Source: Hypericum androsaemum
Lineage: Eukaryota; Streptophyta; Magnoliopsida; Malpighiales; Hypericaceae
Assembly (NCBI GenBank): GCA_963995505.1
Contig: OZ023180.1
Location: 15,266,689 to 15,330,688, forward strand
Direction of reading: 5' to 3'
DNA: 64,000 nucleotides
Positions 46,315-57,396 of the stretch are shown piece by piece. The notes under the pieces were generated by a model. It had not been told where the DNA came from. It did no database searches and saw nothing but the letters and a program-made list of their open reading frames with translations. The translations under genes were made by a program, and so were the position numbers. How positions within the stretch are numbered: position 1 is the first letter of the stretch; the number at the start of each line of letters is the position of its first letter.

Positions 46315-46325
46315 CTTAGCTTATT

Positions 46326-48540
46326 GGGAATAGGACTCATATTAGTATAGATATTTTAGTCAGTAGTAACTTGCCAATCAAGTTAGATTCCTAATTAGTT
46401 AATTACTTAGTGATCAAGTTTGTAAACTCTTATATATATGACCTTATGTCGATGAATAACATCAAGCGGCATATTGTATATAGTATAAGAGCCAAAAACT
46501 TGGATTAGTTTTTTTTATAGTTTTAGCTGTCTCGCTCGAAAATCCACCACCACTGATCAAACATTAATCCACTAATCAAAATTCCGCCACTGATCAAAAA
46601 TCCAAAAGAAATCAAGGAGATTTATGAAACCTGGAATAAAAGGTTTCAATTTTTTTCAGAGATCAGGTCATCAACTTCGAGGACATGATTATTTTCCATC
46701 CCAAGATTTCTGAAACCTGGGACGATATCAAGTTCCTTGTCAATTCAAGTTACCAAGTTTGATTCACGTGGAGATCTAGTAAATTGCTCTTTCTGAAATA
46801 ATTTCTCCGGAGATCTAGTAAATTTTGATTGATTTGAAGATTTCAATAATCTAGATTGGTGAAATATTTCTACCGATTGTCCTTGTTGTTACTTCTAACC
46901 TAGTTCTAGCTATCTCGTTCTTTCACAATCAATTACCACCTTTTTGTGCCAACATGCCTGGTAAGGTTTTCATACACTACCTTGGGTTATGGATTCTAAT
47001 GCAACCAATCATATTACCTGTAACTAGGATCTGTTGATGAACAAAAAATGTAATACGAGCCATCCGTCAGTCAAGATACCCAACAGAGACGAGATACATG
47101 TCCTTGAAACTAGGATGGTTCGACTGCATAATCAAATATGTCTTAATGATGTTTTATATATTCTACTTTTTAAGTGTAATTTATTGTCAGTAAGCAAACT
47201 AACTAAGGATCTCAACTGAGCTGTAATATTCTATTCTTATTCATATATCATTCATGATTTAGTCTTGGAGAGCCTAATTGAAGTGGGTAAGCAACGCGAT
47301 GGTCTCTATTACTTTGAAGATACGTGGGGAGGGGTAACATCATCAATCAAAAAGGGCATACAAGTCTGGCACCAGCGTCTTGGAGATCCATCCAGTGAGA
47401 AGCTATAACACATATCTTCTTTGCAGAATTTAGTCTTTTTAGCAAGTTTGAGTCTGTGCGATCTTTGTCTCCGTGGAAAACACACCCGACTTTCTTTTTC
47501 CATGAGTTTTATCAAAACTAATAGATGTTTTGAATTAATACATTGTTATATTTTGGGGCCACATCAAACCCCAACCCCCCCCCCCCCCCCCCCACGGGGG
47601 CATACTATTTTTTGATCATTGTTGATGACTACAGTCATGGTCTTTGGACCTTTTTTATGAAGTATAAGTTCGATGTTTCACAATATCTCACGATGTTCTG
47701 CAATATGGTAAAGACGCATTTCCCTTTAGGAGTCGAAGTTATTCATGCAAATAATAGTTTGGAATTATCGACTATTGAGATGCGCAAGTATTACGAGGAC
47801 TGTGGGATCTTGCTACAAACATCTTATATCTATACTCTCCAGAAGAATAGAGTAGTTAAACGCAAGCATCGCCACATACATGAAATTGCCGAAGATTAAT
47901 ATTCCAGGCCAATCTCGCCATCCATTTCTGGGAAAAATGCGTCTCTACTACTATATACCTAATGGCTAATCAATCGGATGCCATCCCGAGTTCTGCACAA
48001 TGACCTCGTATGATACCCTTTTTGGAGGTCACCAAGCTATGATCACTTACATGTATTCGGTTATCTTGCCTATATCCATAATCACACTATGAGAGATAAA
48101 TTTGATGAACGAAGTCATCCTTGTGTATTTCTCGGCCATCCTTTTGGCCAGAAAGGATATGGAGTATATAATCTCCAAACACGCAAATTCAGTATTTCAG
48201 AGACACCACCTTCATCGAAGAAGTATTTTCGTACGCTACTGGTCCTAATGACTTAGAGTCAAATTCTGGAGCTCAGTATAACCAGATTTTAACTCATATC
48301 GACGATGATTTTCTGCCAATTACGAGTGGTCCTCCATACGACAATATTGCACCAAAACTAACCTCGGAACAGACTGATTCTACTTTGAATCCTGCACCTA
48401 AAAATGTTTTTGTTCAAGCTGCCCCTCGTCATAGCGAACGTTCACGTCGGCAGCCTGCTCGGCTTGATGATTATCCAGTTCAGCTACCTCCATCTCTCAC
48501 TGTCGCACCGCCTCAAGAACCATTGTCGCTTGCCCCTGTA
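46326..48540 (+). mobile_element. Degenerate copia retrotransposon
   Basis: A possible 5' LTR (46326 to about 46482, tgggaatagg ... atattgta) is followed by a mutated primer site tagtataagagcc. Pol pieces in several frames: protease-proximal NLLSVSKLTKD (47180-47216), gag-pre-integrase WHQRLGDPSSEKL, CDLCLRGKHTRL, integrase VDDYSHGLWTFFMKYK with TSYIYTLQKNRVVKRKHR, then FGYLAYIHNH ... CVFLGHPFGQKGYGVYN. Many stops and frameshifts; gag is shortened and there is no RT or 3' LTR before 48540. A C run of about 22 bases at 47573-47594 interrupts the integrase region. Confidence 0.8.
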
Positions 48541-49146
48541 GAGCTCTTCCAGCTTCGTTAACCGCTGTTTCTCTCTCCTCTTCCTCTTCCCGCCTGAGCT
48601 CGTCCTCGAAATTGATGATGCTCTCGCTGAGGAGGTCGGTGGCGGGGTTCTCGATGTGGATGACGTCGCTCGACCTCCTCCTTCAGTGGCTGTAGCTGTT
48701 TCAGTTGGTGAGGGTGGTGAAGTGGGGCCGAGTTGTTGGCAAGGGTACAAAAGTGCTACTTGAGGACGAGAGGAACTAGAGGGCGAGGGAGCTTGACGAC
48801 GACGGGAGCTTGAGGACGATGGAAAGTGGAGGCCGGCGGGAGCTTGAGAATGACGGGAACTGGAGGCCATCCGACCTTGCTGCAGACGATGACTCAAGAA
48901 CTTCTCTCTCGAACTATCGTGTTCTCTGGATCGAGACGGCCGAGGACGAGGGATAAAGAAACATATCAATGTTTATTTATTTTTTATGTGGGTAGAAAAG
49001 TCTTTTCCTTGAAAAATTGTATTGATGACATCGACGATTGACCCGAGAGTACAATAAAATCAAAGTTCAATGACTATTTAATCTATTTCAAAAACACAGG
49101 AGTCTCAGAGACAAATATGTAAAATGCCGAGGATAATTTACCCTAT
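48541..49146. mobile_element. Right arm of a MULE-type element with GC-rich cargo
   Basis: 49034-49146 (gacccgagagtacaataaaa ... ggataatttaccct) has the phrase order and terminal taatttaccc of the Mutator-like TIRs in this window. Left of it, 48541-48960 is GC-rich and open on the minus strand for 161 codons (48484-48969, serine-rich); another minus frame reads NPATDLLSESIINFEDELRR then an acidic run, which looks more like a real protein. I do not recognise it. The left arm is absent, perhaps removed when the copia element inserted. Confidence 0.45.
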
Positions 49147-50195
49147 AAAAAAATAATCCGCTTGTCACGAGGAAAACCTCCATCACAAGCGGAGGTTATT
49201 GCACGGAGCGTCCAATGGGCCTTGAAAGCGAATCTCTCGAATGTGTACAGTACTTTTTTTTCTGACAGTTAGTACATTACCTTTTTTGGCAAGTGGGAAT
49301 TTTACATTGCTGTAATAATATCCATAGATACTTCAAAAAAAAATTATGAATAGATAACGAACATATGTCAAATATAATAGAATTAAACATATTATATACA
49401 AATAAACAATATTGTGAATCAAATAAATAAACTGCTGATCGAAAATGTTCGAAATAAATAGGATACCTACACCAGCCGTTTGGGCAAGTCTGTGTCGGGA
49501 CGCAATAGTTGGCTTTGTCTGCAGGCAAGCAAAAAGCTATTACGTGTAGCAAGGGACCACCAACCCCATGTAGTATCTACTTTCCTCGATCCGCGCGCGG
49601 ATAAAGGGTCCTTGTTCTGTAATGTGGATTGGAGTAGCTGGGTGTTAGAGTAGCTCACGCCTCCAAAGAAATAAAAGTGTTAAAAGAGTCCTCCAAGTTT
49701 GCATCACCCCATTAGAGTCTTTTCAATTATTTAAAATATTGTCTGATTTGAATATTAATTAGTGTGAATATCAGGATGTCAAATACTTTCCCAAAAAAAA
49801 AAGGAAGTAGATATACTGGCTTACATTTCATTAGATTTAATAGGCTGGGCTATGTGTTCTATAATAATATTTACAGCCAAAAAGTGTTCTTTAATAATGT
49901 TGCATTGTTAATAGAAACCTACGTTGAATTCGACTCCATTGCACTTAATGTTTTGAGATCAAACATTTACGTTATACATCTCATATATTGTTCTCTTGAC
50001 GATAATATTGTATAAGAATAACTGGCATATATCAACTTGTTCGTAAAATATATTTACAACTATATTGAATCGTACATAGTGATTACCAAAAATTTTCAAA
50101 TTCAAAAACCTAGATAGTGAAATTGTGAACTCGATAGCTTCGGAGCTGGGGAGCTAAGTAACCCATGAATATGAGTGGCGTAGAAAATTATTAGT
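49147..50195. other. AT-rich spacer
   Basis: No recognisable gene or bounded repeat. 49170-49200 has a short inverted repeat (aacctccatcacaagcggaggtt) that could form a small hairpin. The frame at 49764-50015 is AT-driven and has no motif. Confidence 0.4.
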
Positions 50196-50204
50196 CAGAG
50201 ATCT

Positions 50205-50455
50205 AACCATGGGATTGTCAGGAAGCACCCAAATTATGCCTTCGACTATGAAGACGTTGTGTCAAGCGACATAGAAGGGGAAGACGACAATCCGAAATGT
50301 CCGACGATCCGTTTGATTAAAAGAACAATATAAGGATGATGAAAAATGGTGGAAGACATTTATCATCAAGGTCTTGAAAATCGGAGTTACATTCCCATTT
50401 CTAAAAAGACTGCTCGCCCAGATTTGGGTCTTCCGGTAACAGAAATACCTATATT
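50205..50455 (+). pseudogene. LINE ORF1 (DUF4283-like) fragment
   Basis: Reads HPNYAFDYEDVVSSDIEGED then NPKCPTIRLIK, and in a neighbouring frame WWKTFIIKVLKIGVTFPFL followed by KRLLAQIW. CPTIRL ... W(R/K)xTLIIKVLGRxVGYxFL ... LxxLW is the typical start of plant LINE ORF1 proteins (DUF4283). One frameshift lies between the halves and nothing follows, so it is a small relic. Confidence 0.65.
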
Positions 50456-50459
50456 CCGT

Positions 50460-51554
50460 GAGTCGGACTCTAAAGGTATGTTGATTTTGACTGAGTTTAG
50501 AGTATGTAGTTTAGTGTAGGTATGAACCCTAAAAATTTCTAATGTACTTTTACCGTTTTACCCCAACTATTTTTTTAGAAGGAATCCTACCCCAATAAGA
50601 CCATAACTAAATTCCTTTATCTTCATTTTTTACTTCTAAATTTTAATATAATTCTTAATATTCTGGTAATATGCTTTAGTTATTGATGATATTAACTATG
50701 AATTTGAAATACATATAATTGTAATTTTTTTTATTGATATACTAGTTATTTTATGATTAATCTACGCATTTATTTTGTTTATGTATTTGAATTTTGAAAA
50801 AAGAATCTTCTACCATTTAACTTAAAATTATAAAATATGATGTTTAGTTTTTATTGAATGTTGACGTTCAATGTATAAAATATCTTCATTTATGATTTAT
50901 TTGAATTATATATAATTAAAAGTTTATGTTTAAAAATTATAAAAATATTTTGCATTTAATACAAGTGTTAGACCTGCAGGCACTGTATACCTGCGGACTC
51001 AGAGGTAAGGATGTGAATTTAATAATAAAAATTTCAAGAGTCAAAGGTAAGGTATGAGTCCAACACTCAAAATTATGATATAGGTAGGGTCCTATCTATA
51101 TCTTACCAGACCCTATTCATCGTCTTCCCTAGTGGTGAGTATTCATGCTATTATTCACAAATCTCATCGTGTTCAAATATAAATTAATTGATTCGATAAA
51201 AATAAAAGTTCTTGTGATTTCGAAGAATACAGCTACAAGAAAACCAGAAACGGAAAACGTTCCCCCCCTTCCGACCCACTATTTGTTCTCCGAAAATCAA
51301 GTAGAAAACTTATATACCTAAACTCGAAAACGTTTGAACATTTCACGTAGTTTGGGCCTGGGTGGTATTTAGCTTGGGCTCACTAAGCCGGTAAGGTAAT
51401 GGGCTTCTCTGTTTCAATTGCTTGATTTATAAGCTTCGAGCAATCCTTTTTAACTAGGAAATCCCCAACTCCCCGAATCGTCTTCGTCCTCGCGTTTCTC
51501 TCTCCTCTCTAAACCCTTGCGAGTCGCTCCGGTGACCGGAAACCCTAAGCAGCC
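50460..51554. other. AT-rich spacer and ISY1 promoter
   Basis: 50500-51000 is extremely AT-rich. 50985-51130 has ggtaaggtatgagtcc/taccagaccctattc-style sequence similar in flavour to 3525-4045, probably a decayed DNA transposon. The last 250 bp upstream of 51555 should hold the ISY1 promoter and 5' UTR; acttatatacc near 51310 is a possible TATA box. Confidence 0.35.
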
Positions 51555-52463
51555 ATGGCTCGTAACGAGGAGAAGGCCCAGTCGATGCTGAACCGTTTCA
51601 TAACGATGAAGGCGGAGGAGAAGCGGAAGCCCAAGGAGCGCCGCCCCTTCCTCGCTTCCGAGTGCCGCGACCTCGCCGACGCCGACAAGTGGCGCCAGCA
51701 GATCTTGCGCGAAATTGGCCGGAAGGTCGCCGAGATCCAGAACGAAGGGCTCGGGGAGCACCTCCTCCGCGACCTCAACGACGAGATCAACAAGCTCATC
51801 CGCGAGAAGTCCCACTGGGAGCGCCGGATCGTCGAGCTTGGTGGCCCGCACTACGCGAAGCACGCTCCGAAGATGACTGATCTGGAGGGGAATATCGTCG
51901 ATGTTCCGAACCCTAGCGGGCGCGGCCCGGGGTACCGGTACTTCGGGGCCGCGAAGAAGCTTCCTGGAGTCAGGGAGCTCTTCGAGAAGCCGCCGGAGCT
52001 GAGGAAGAGGCGGACGAGGTACGATATTTATAAGAGGATCGACTCCAGTTACTACGGGTACAGGGATGACGAGGACGGGGTGTTGGAGAGGGTGGAGGGG
52101 CCCGCGGAGGAGAGGATGAGGGCTGCGGCGGTGGAGGAGTGGAAGAGGCTGGAGGAGATCAGGAAGGAGGCGCGGAAGGGGGCGATGGAGGTGGTGAGCG
52201 TCGGGAATGTGGCGAGTGAAGTGCTGTTCGAGGGGGAGGAGGACGTGGTGGAGGAGGAGAGGCGGCAGGAGAGGGAGCAGGAGGATAGGGAGAGGGTTGA
52301 TAAGGACAGGGAGTTTGTTGTCCATGTCCCACTCCCCGACGACAAGGAGATTGAGAGGATGGTTCTGGAGAAGAAGAAGATGGAGTTGTTAAGCAAGTAT
52401 GCTAGCGATTCGTTGGTTGAGGAGCAGACCGAGGCCAAGGCCATGCTCAATATTCAGCGGTAG
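51555..52463 (+). CDS. ISY1: Pre-mRNA-splicing factor ISY1 homologue
   Basis: Intronless 302-residue protein, nuclear, part of the Prp19-associated (NTC) complex of the catalytic spliceosome. Seen: the invariant N-terminus MARNEEKAQSMLNRF, then RRPFLASECRDL, DADKWRQQILREIGRKV, HLLRDLNDEINKLIREK, WERRIVELGGP, GYRYFGAAKKLPGVRELFE, and a highly charged C-terminal part (about 190-260). Length is normal for plant ISY1 and intronless structure is, as I recall, also seen in Arabidopsis. Strongly GC-rich at third positions compared with the neighbouring spacer. Converges on the glucanase gene. Confidence 0.96.
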   Translation: MARNEEKAQSMLNRFITMKAEEKRKPKERRPFLASECRDLADADKWRQQILREIGRKVAEIQNEGLGEHLLRDLNDEINKLIREKSHWERRIVELGGPHYAKHAPKMTDLEGNIVDVPNPSGRGPGYRYFGAAKKLPGVRELFEKPPELRKRRTRYDIYKRIDSSYYGYRDDEDGVLERVEGPAEERMRAAAVEEWKRLEEIRKEARKGAMEVVSVGNVASEVLFEGEEDVVEEERRQEREQEDRERVDKDREFVVHVPLPDDKEIERMVLEKKKMELLSKYASDSLVEEQTEAKAMLNIQR

Positions 52464-53225
52464 ATGTGATTGTACTGTTTTTTGCTGCTGTAGGATCCTG
52501 TTTAGACTGGCAATGGAAGGTCAAGCATTAAGCAGTCTACTTTATGCAGAGAATGGACTATGAATCAGGGTTGCCGGTTGAAGTTTAATGATAAGGCCTT
52601 TGATTTAGTCATTTTCCGCTACGTGTTCTTTGGCTAGGTTTTGGAGATGGGAAGAGCTCTGAAGTATGCATCGAGTTCTCGCGTTAATGCATGCTTGTAT
52701 GCTTGGTTCAGGTACATTGATGTATGTACAGTTCACTATTTGACCTGTAAAATTTGGCAAATGAGATACCATTTTCTGGACCAACACGTTTTGGGGTTAA
52801 TATCATGCTTTGCCTATGATAATTACTTTCTTTACATCCTATTGAACTGTCCTTTTTTTGCTGACCATTTCCAATTACTAAAATTGCACGCCAACTGTGT
52901 TAATGCCCTGAAACTCGAGGTAGGTTTTCGTTATTCATTACTGGTCCTATTTTGTCTAGCATGTTGCAGAAATCAGTTGTTAGATCTTAATGCATTCGGC
53001 ATTCAAGTCCCTTTGCAGCAAGCGGATTCCTTGCTGATGCTTTGCATTTATCATCTTTGGCTTTGTTTTCAGCATCTCAGATGTTTGTTTGAACAAAAAG
53101 ATGTACGTTTGTTTGATGACTTTAATTGCTGTGATTTGTTTTGGTTGGGAAAGTTCTGTTAGTCTATACCGAATTCTGAAAACATAAGCTTGTCTATATT
53201 ACTGATGTATGGAGAATATTTTACT
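52464..53225. other. Convergent 3' region between ISY1 and the glucanase gene
   Basis: 762 bp that must include both 3' UTRs. A 173-codon plus-strand frame (52641-53162) has a cysteine- and leucine-rich translation without a known motif; its T-rich composition suggests a chance frame in the ISY1 3' UTR. Confidence 0.5.
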
Positions 53226-54314
53226 TTATTCTTCTGGTCCTTGAATTCCTGTAAAATCGATCTTGTAGACTGGCGTTTCATCAGCATGCAACAAGCCGCA
53301 GTGCCGCTCGGTTCCTGGACCTGCTTTCTTGTCCTCATCATACAATGCAAATGTAAACGTTGGTATGATAACTTCTGGCCTAGCTGGAGTCCCTCTCGGA
53401 TGCTGACTTGTCATCCTCCGAACAAGGTTGCAATTATAAGTTGCTGCATTGTAAACATTGGCTCCTGGTTGATCGATATCTCCGGCGTTAGGCCAGCCGG
53501 TTTCAGAAATGGAAAGCTTTATGCGGGGATATCCGAGTCTGGTCATGGCAAAGATAACAGAATCAAGCATTTGGTCCAGAAGGTTGGTGTAGATCAGGCC
53601 ACTACCAGGGTCAGTGTACTTCTCCTCGGATTGGAACAATGCAAAATCAAGGCTGATATGTGTGGGGTCAGCAGTCCATGGGAAGTAAGGGTAGACATCG
53701 ATGAAGAAAGGCGACTCGGTACCATTCAAGAACCTGAGCAGTTCAGGCATCACGGTTCTAGAAACATCAGATCGGAACGTTCCAGCCGATGGTGGGAACG
53801 TCGTTACAAATGCGTCCATAGCCAGTGGTGTACCTAGCTTGATATTGTTGATGTTGCGTGCTTTAAGACAGTTCCTCAGTCTGCGCATTGCAGGCACAAC
53901 ATGATCCCAAACTCTCCTGTCTTCCTCTGAGTAGTAGCTGAGGACCTCGTTGCCGACGAGTATGAACCTGACATTGGTATCAGGGTGGTAAGGGAGGACA
54001 TTGTCTAGTACCCATTTGTTGGCTGACGATTGATTGGAGGCGATCTCGATTATCTCCTGGTTGGGAACCATAATTGTGACCTGTATCTTGGTTCCTGCCA
54101 AAAGCTGCAAGGTCTCCGGGTTGGCATCGTACAACTTCACTCCACCAACGCCCATGGATTTGATTGTCTCGATCGTTGTATATGCCGAAGGCAAGTTGGT
54201 CCCAAGCCGGCCATAGTTGATACCAATATTGCTTGGAACAATCTGTGCACTTGCAGAACCAAATGACCTGGGGAACTCATTTGTCCAAACAAAGAGCAAG
54301 AACAGAGAGAACAA
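53226..54314 (-). CDS. GH17 glucan endo-1,3-beta-glucosidase with no in-frame ATG
   Basis: Family 17 beta-1,3-glucanase, a secreted enzyme acting on callose or fungal glucan. Seen: IGINYGRLGTNLPS near the mature N-terminus, the acid/base region FILVGNEVL with E123, FFIDVYPYFPW, and the nucleophile region LSISETGWPNAG with E271 (numbers counted from the first codon of the open frame, TTG at 54314). A hydrophobic signal-peptide-like stretch SLFLLFVW precedes FGSASAQ. The C-terminus FALYDEDKKAGPGTERHCGL is complete and there is no X8 or GPI segment after YKIDFTG. No ATG lies in frame upstream; the nearest ATG (54322-54324) is one base out of frame. Either a single-base difference has broken the start, or a short first exon lies upstream. 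Confidence 0.88.
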   Translation of the reverse strand: MFSLFLLFVWTNEFPRSFGSASAQIVPSNIGINYGRLGTNLPSAYTTIETIKSMGVGGVKLYDANPETLQLLAGTKIQVTIMVPNQEIIEIASNQSSANKWVLDNVLPYHPDTNVRFILVGNEVLSYYSEEDRRVWDHVVPAMRRLRNCLKARNINNIKLGTPLAMDAFVTTFPPSAGTFRSDVSRTVMPELLRFLNGTESPFFIDVYPYFPWTADPTHISLDFALFQSEEKYTDPGSGLIYTNLLDQMLDSVIFAMTRLGYPRIKLSISETGWPNAGDIDQPGANVYNAATYNCNLVRRMTSQHPRGTPARPEVIIPTFTFALYDEDKKAGPGTERHCGLLHADETPVYKIDFTGIQGPEE

Positions 54315-54324
54315 CTCGAATCAT

Positions 54325-55060
54325 CTTTTCGCGCCTAGCTCGATGAGTGTATAATCCTATCCGAGGAAGATGGCAAGCGTGACGAAGCTGGCCTCGGATT
54401 TTAAGAGCTTGGAAGCAGCGACGCAGGTAGAGGTCAGGTGAATAGTGGCCAGTTTAAGGAAACCAACTACATATTTCCCGCTGCAATGATCTTTGTGGTG
54501 TGGCTGATAAAAGAAGGCTGTGGATGATGACTTTGGGTTGGCGGGTAAAGAATAAGCTCACGCCTAACTGAGAAGAATTGTTTAATTTTTTGTTTGTGGG
54601 ATTATTTTTGTTTTTCTTGCGGAGATACATCTGTAAACATTTGTCCAATTGTTTTAACAGATATTATTTTAGTGTAAAATTTTAATTAACAAAATAATTA
54701 ATTGGAATGTATGTGTCAACGCCATATTGACGTCGTTTAATCTTATTGCATAAACAAAGTTACTCGGGCAAAATCTCCACAATACAACTAAAATGCACTT
54801 TATTTGGGCAATAATAATATATATCATAAACTCAAATTAATAACTCAGTTTAGATACATTCTTTAGCTGTAGGAACTGAACACAAAGCAACAAAGGGAAA
54901 AAAACCAAAAGAAATAGAAGTAGAAATGTCTCCGAGTAGTACTAATACTACTGCCCACTCATTGTATATAATCACTCTTTGCATTAATTTTTTTTTCTTC
55001 TTTTTCGTAAGAAATTAAAGAAAAAAGTGTAGCACGAATACTTCCGAATAGATAACCCTT
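54325..55060. other. Spacer between glucanase 5' side and transporter 3' side
   Basis: 54325-54650 is the upstream region of the glucanase, in which I found no convincing separate first exon. 54650-55060 is AT-rich and should contain the transporter's 3' UTR. No repeat noticed. Confidence 0.4.
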
Positions 55061-57290
55061 TTATTGATGACCCTGTTGTATATTCCTTAGGAGCAAAGTG
55101 GAGGAGGACACGGTCCCAATTATCCCAAGCAGAACTCCTAACCCAATTAGCCCACAATTCAACACCAAAGCGAATCTCGAAATGTTGGTCCAAGAAATCT
55201 TGACGTAGAAGGCACAGGGCATGACAATGCAAATAATGACACTGACGAGGGACCCGGTGAGCCCAAGCACGTCCTCGAAATAAGGTACCGCTAGGGCCAG
55301 GGCCAGAATCACCAAGAGCAGGACTGAGCCGATCGCACCTCGGACTACGGTCCTGCTCTTGGTGGTCATCGAGGCAGGGAGGCTGTGTTCGAGTTGGATT
55401 GCAAAGGGCGCGAATTCCAGTGCGTATTTGGTCATAGGGGTCAGGATGGTGGCCCATATGGCTATCTTGGTGGCGATGAGGTGAGGAGGCATGCTTAGAG
55501 TGATTTGGGAGCTCACGTTGGGACCGAATAGTTTGCTTCCCATGAAGGCTAGCGCTGTGTATAGGCTCGTCACTGATGCGAAGCTCACAATAGATACCTG
55601 GCAATATCAGAGAGACATAATATAAAAAATATTATTCATGTATGGAATTGTTTAAATGATGTTTGGCGACTGTTTATCATTATGCGAGCTTCACTAAAGA
55701 ATTTTTTTATATAGGTATGAATTCGAACCTAAAAACATAGCTAACTATTTATGTTAAAATTCGATAAAAAGTGTTTTGTCACCTCAATAATCTTATATTG
55801 GATCAAATGTTCAGATTCTAGTTAGTTTCGAAAATAAAAATTAATTTGATGAAGAGCTACAAAAGTTGGAAAATTACCAAGAATGTAACATTTACTTGGG
55901 GTGTTATTCCCACATGTTCTCTATTTATACATATCTTTATGGGTTAAAATAAAATTCTTATATTTGCCTAAACATCTTAAAAATTACCATGAAAAGATCA
56001 TAAACTTGATCATCAAATAATAATTTTATAGGAAAAGGAATGACCAAAGTGATTATTACCTTGGTAAACTTGGTGGGATCCTTCATGGACTTGTACAAGT
56101 TGGGGAACACAATATGGCCAGCATAGCTAAAGATATAGAGCCCGGAGATGGCCGGAATCCTCCTCAGCCGGAGCACCGGGATCCGATGGTTGGCCTCGAC
56201 ACCCCCGAAGGCAGCCGTAGACGCCACCGAGAGGAAGATGACGACCGACATCAGTATCCCCCCAGACGACAGGAACGAGATGGACGACAGGTCCCTCAGC
56301 CAGAGGCTGGGGAGCGCCACCAGGACAGCGACCAAAGTGAGGAGCTGGGACGAGGACATGACGCTGGATAACACCGGGAGGGACAGCCTCGTGGTCCCCG
56401 CGAAGGCGGTGGCGATGTTGTCGTGGAGGGAGATTGTGTAGGAGACGAGGGCCATGAAGATCTCCAGGTAGATGAAGGTGGCGGCGAGGATCCTCCCCTT
56501 GGTGCCGAATGCGTGGTGGCCTATGTCGGTGTAGCTCCGGGATTTGGGGTTCTGGTCGAGGCATTTTCCGAGGAGGTGGGAGCTGTATGCGCATATTATT
56601 CCGAGGCCGATGAGGAGGAACGCCGACGTCCAGCCTCCGTTCTCTAGGGCGTATGGTGTTGAGAGTTGCCCTAGTCCTGTAATTAGTTCACGATGGAGCG
56701 GTTCACGATGGAGCGGTTCATGTGAGATCCAATGTAAATGTAGATCTAATTTTTTCTTCACTCGTAGAATCAGGAAAGTCCGAGAAGAATTATCAGAATT
56801 CGGATTTGGATAACCAAAACCTACCCGATCAAATGATCACCCTTTGCTAATTAGTAACATTTTGAATTAAGTCAGAAATGTTTATCAAAATTTTTGAGTG
56901 TTAAAGGTGGTTTAGTTTATATTAAGTTAAAAAATCGTGATACAAAAGAGCATTTAGATCAGGAGCGGATATAGTAAATGTTTATCGAATTAAACCATAT
57001 TGAATTTTGTTACCTATGAGCATTCCAACCATGTTGATAACGGCGTGAGTAACAGAACAGTCTCCCTCCACAACCTTATTATTATCGTTGGCAATATCAT
57101 CTTGAAGATCACATTTGCATGGCTCCTCGCTCTCCTCTACGCATGCAACGCAACGAACCCATTTCGCCGCTGCCAGTTTCTCGCTATGCACGCTCGCGCT
57201 TGCTACTTGCTGCTTCCGGCAACATCCACAGTTCATGTCGGATCCCAACAAGTTAAACAGCTTTGTGGTTGACTTGTATGCCTTATCCAT
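55061..57290 (-). CDS. AVT1-type vacuolar amino-acid transporter (AAAP family)
   Basis: Three exons, 57014-57290, 56060-56676 and 55061-55597, joined in phase to 476 residues. Membrane transporter of the AAAP/SLC36-like group; plant and yeast AVT1 relatives move neutral amino acids across the tonoplast. Seen: a soluble cysteine-containing N-terminus (about 1-80), then the first membrane segment with MVGMLIGLGQLSTPYALENG across the first junction, YTDIGHHAFGTKGR, about ten hydrophobic segments, SYAGHIVFPNLYKSMKDPTK before the second junction, and WATILTPMTKYALEFAP in exon 3. Exon 2 is very GC-rich, which opens long shadow frames on the other strand. Substrate and exact subclade are inferred. 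Confidence 0.9.
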
Positions 57291-57388
57291 TGGAAATAAT
57301 TCAATAATTTGATGGTAATATACGATTTATATTGATGTTGTAAGAACTCAGGCCTCAGCTTGGTACGAAATTGAGAAGCGGTAATTGG

Positions 57389-57396
57389 TATTTATA
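57389..57396 (-). promoter_or_regulatory. Candidate TATA box of the transporter gene
   Basis: TATAAATA on the minus strand about 100 bp upstream of the ATG at 57290. Good consensus and spacing for a plant core promoter. Confidence 0.6.

Noticed and set aside
51450..52450. 291- and 132-codon minus-strand frames
   Set aside because: Antisense shadows of ISY1 caused by its high GC content at third positions.
52641..53162. 173-codon plus-strand frame between ISY1 and the glucanase
   Set aside because: T-rich, motif-free, begins within the likely ISY1 3' UTR; the length alone is not persuasive.
56114..56813. Several plus-strand and minus-strand frames across transporter exon 2
   Set aside because: Shadows of the GC-rich transporter exon; the chosen frame has ten membrane segments and correct splice phases.
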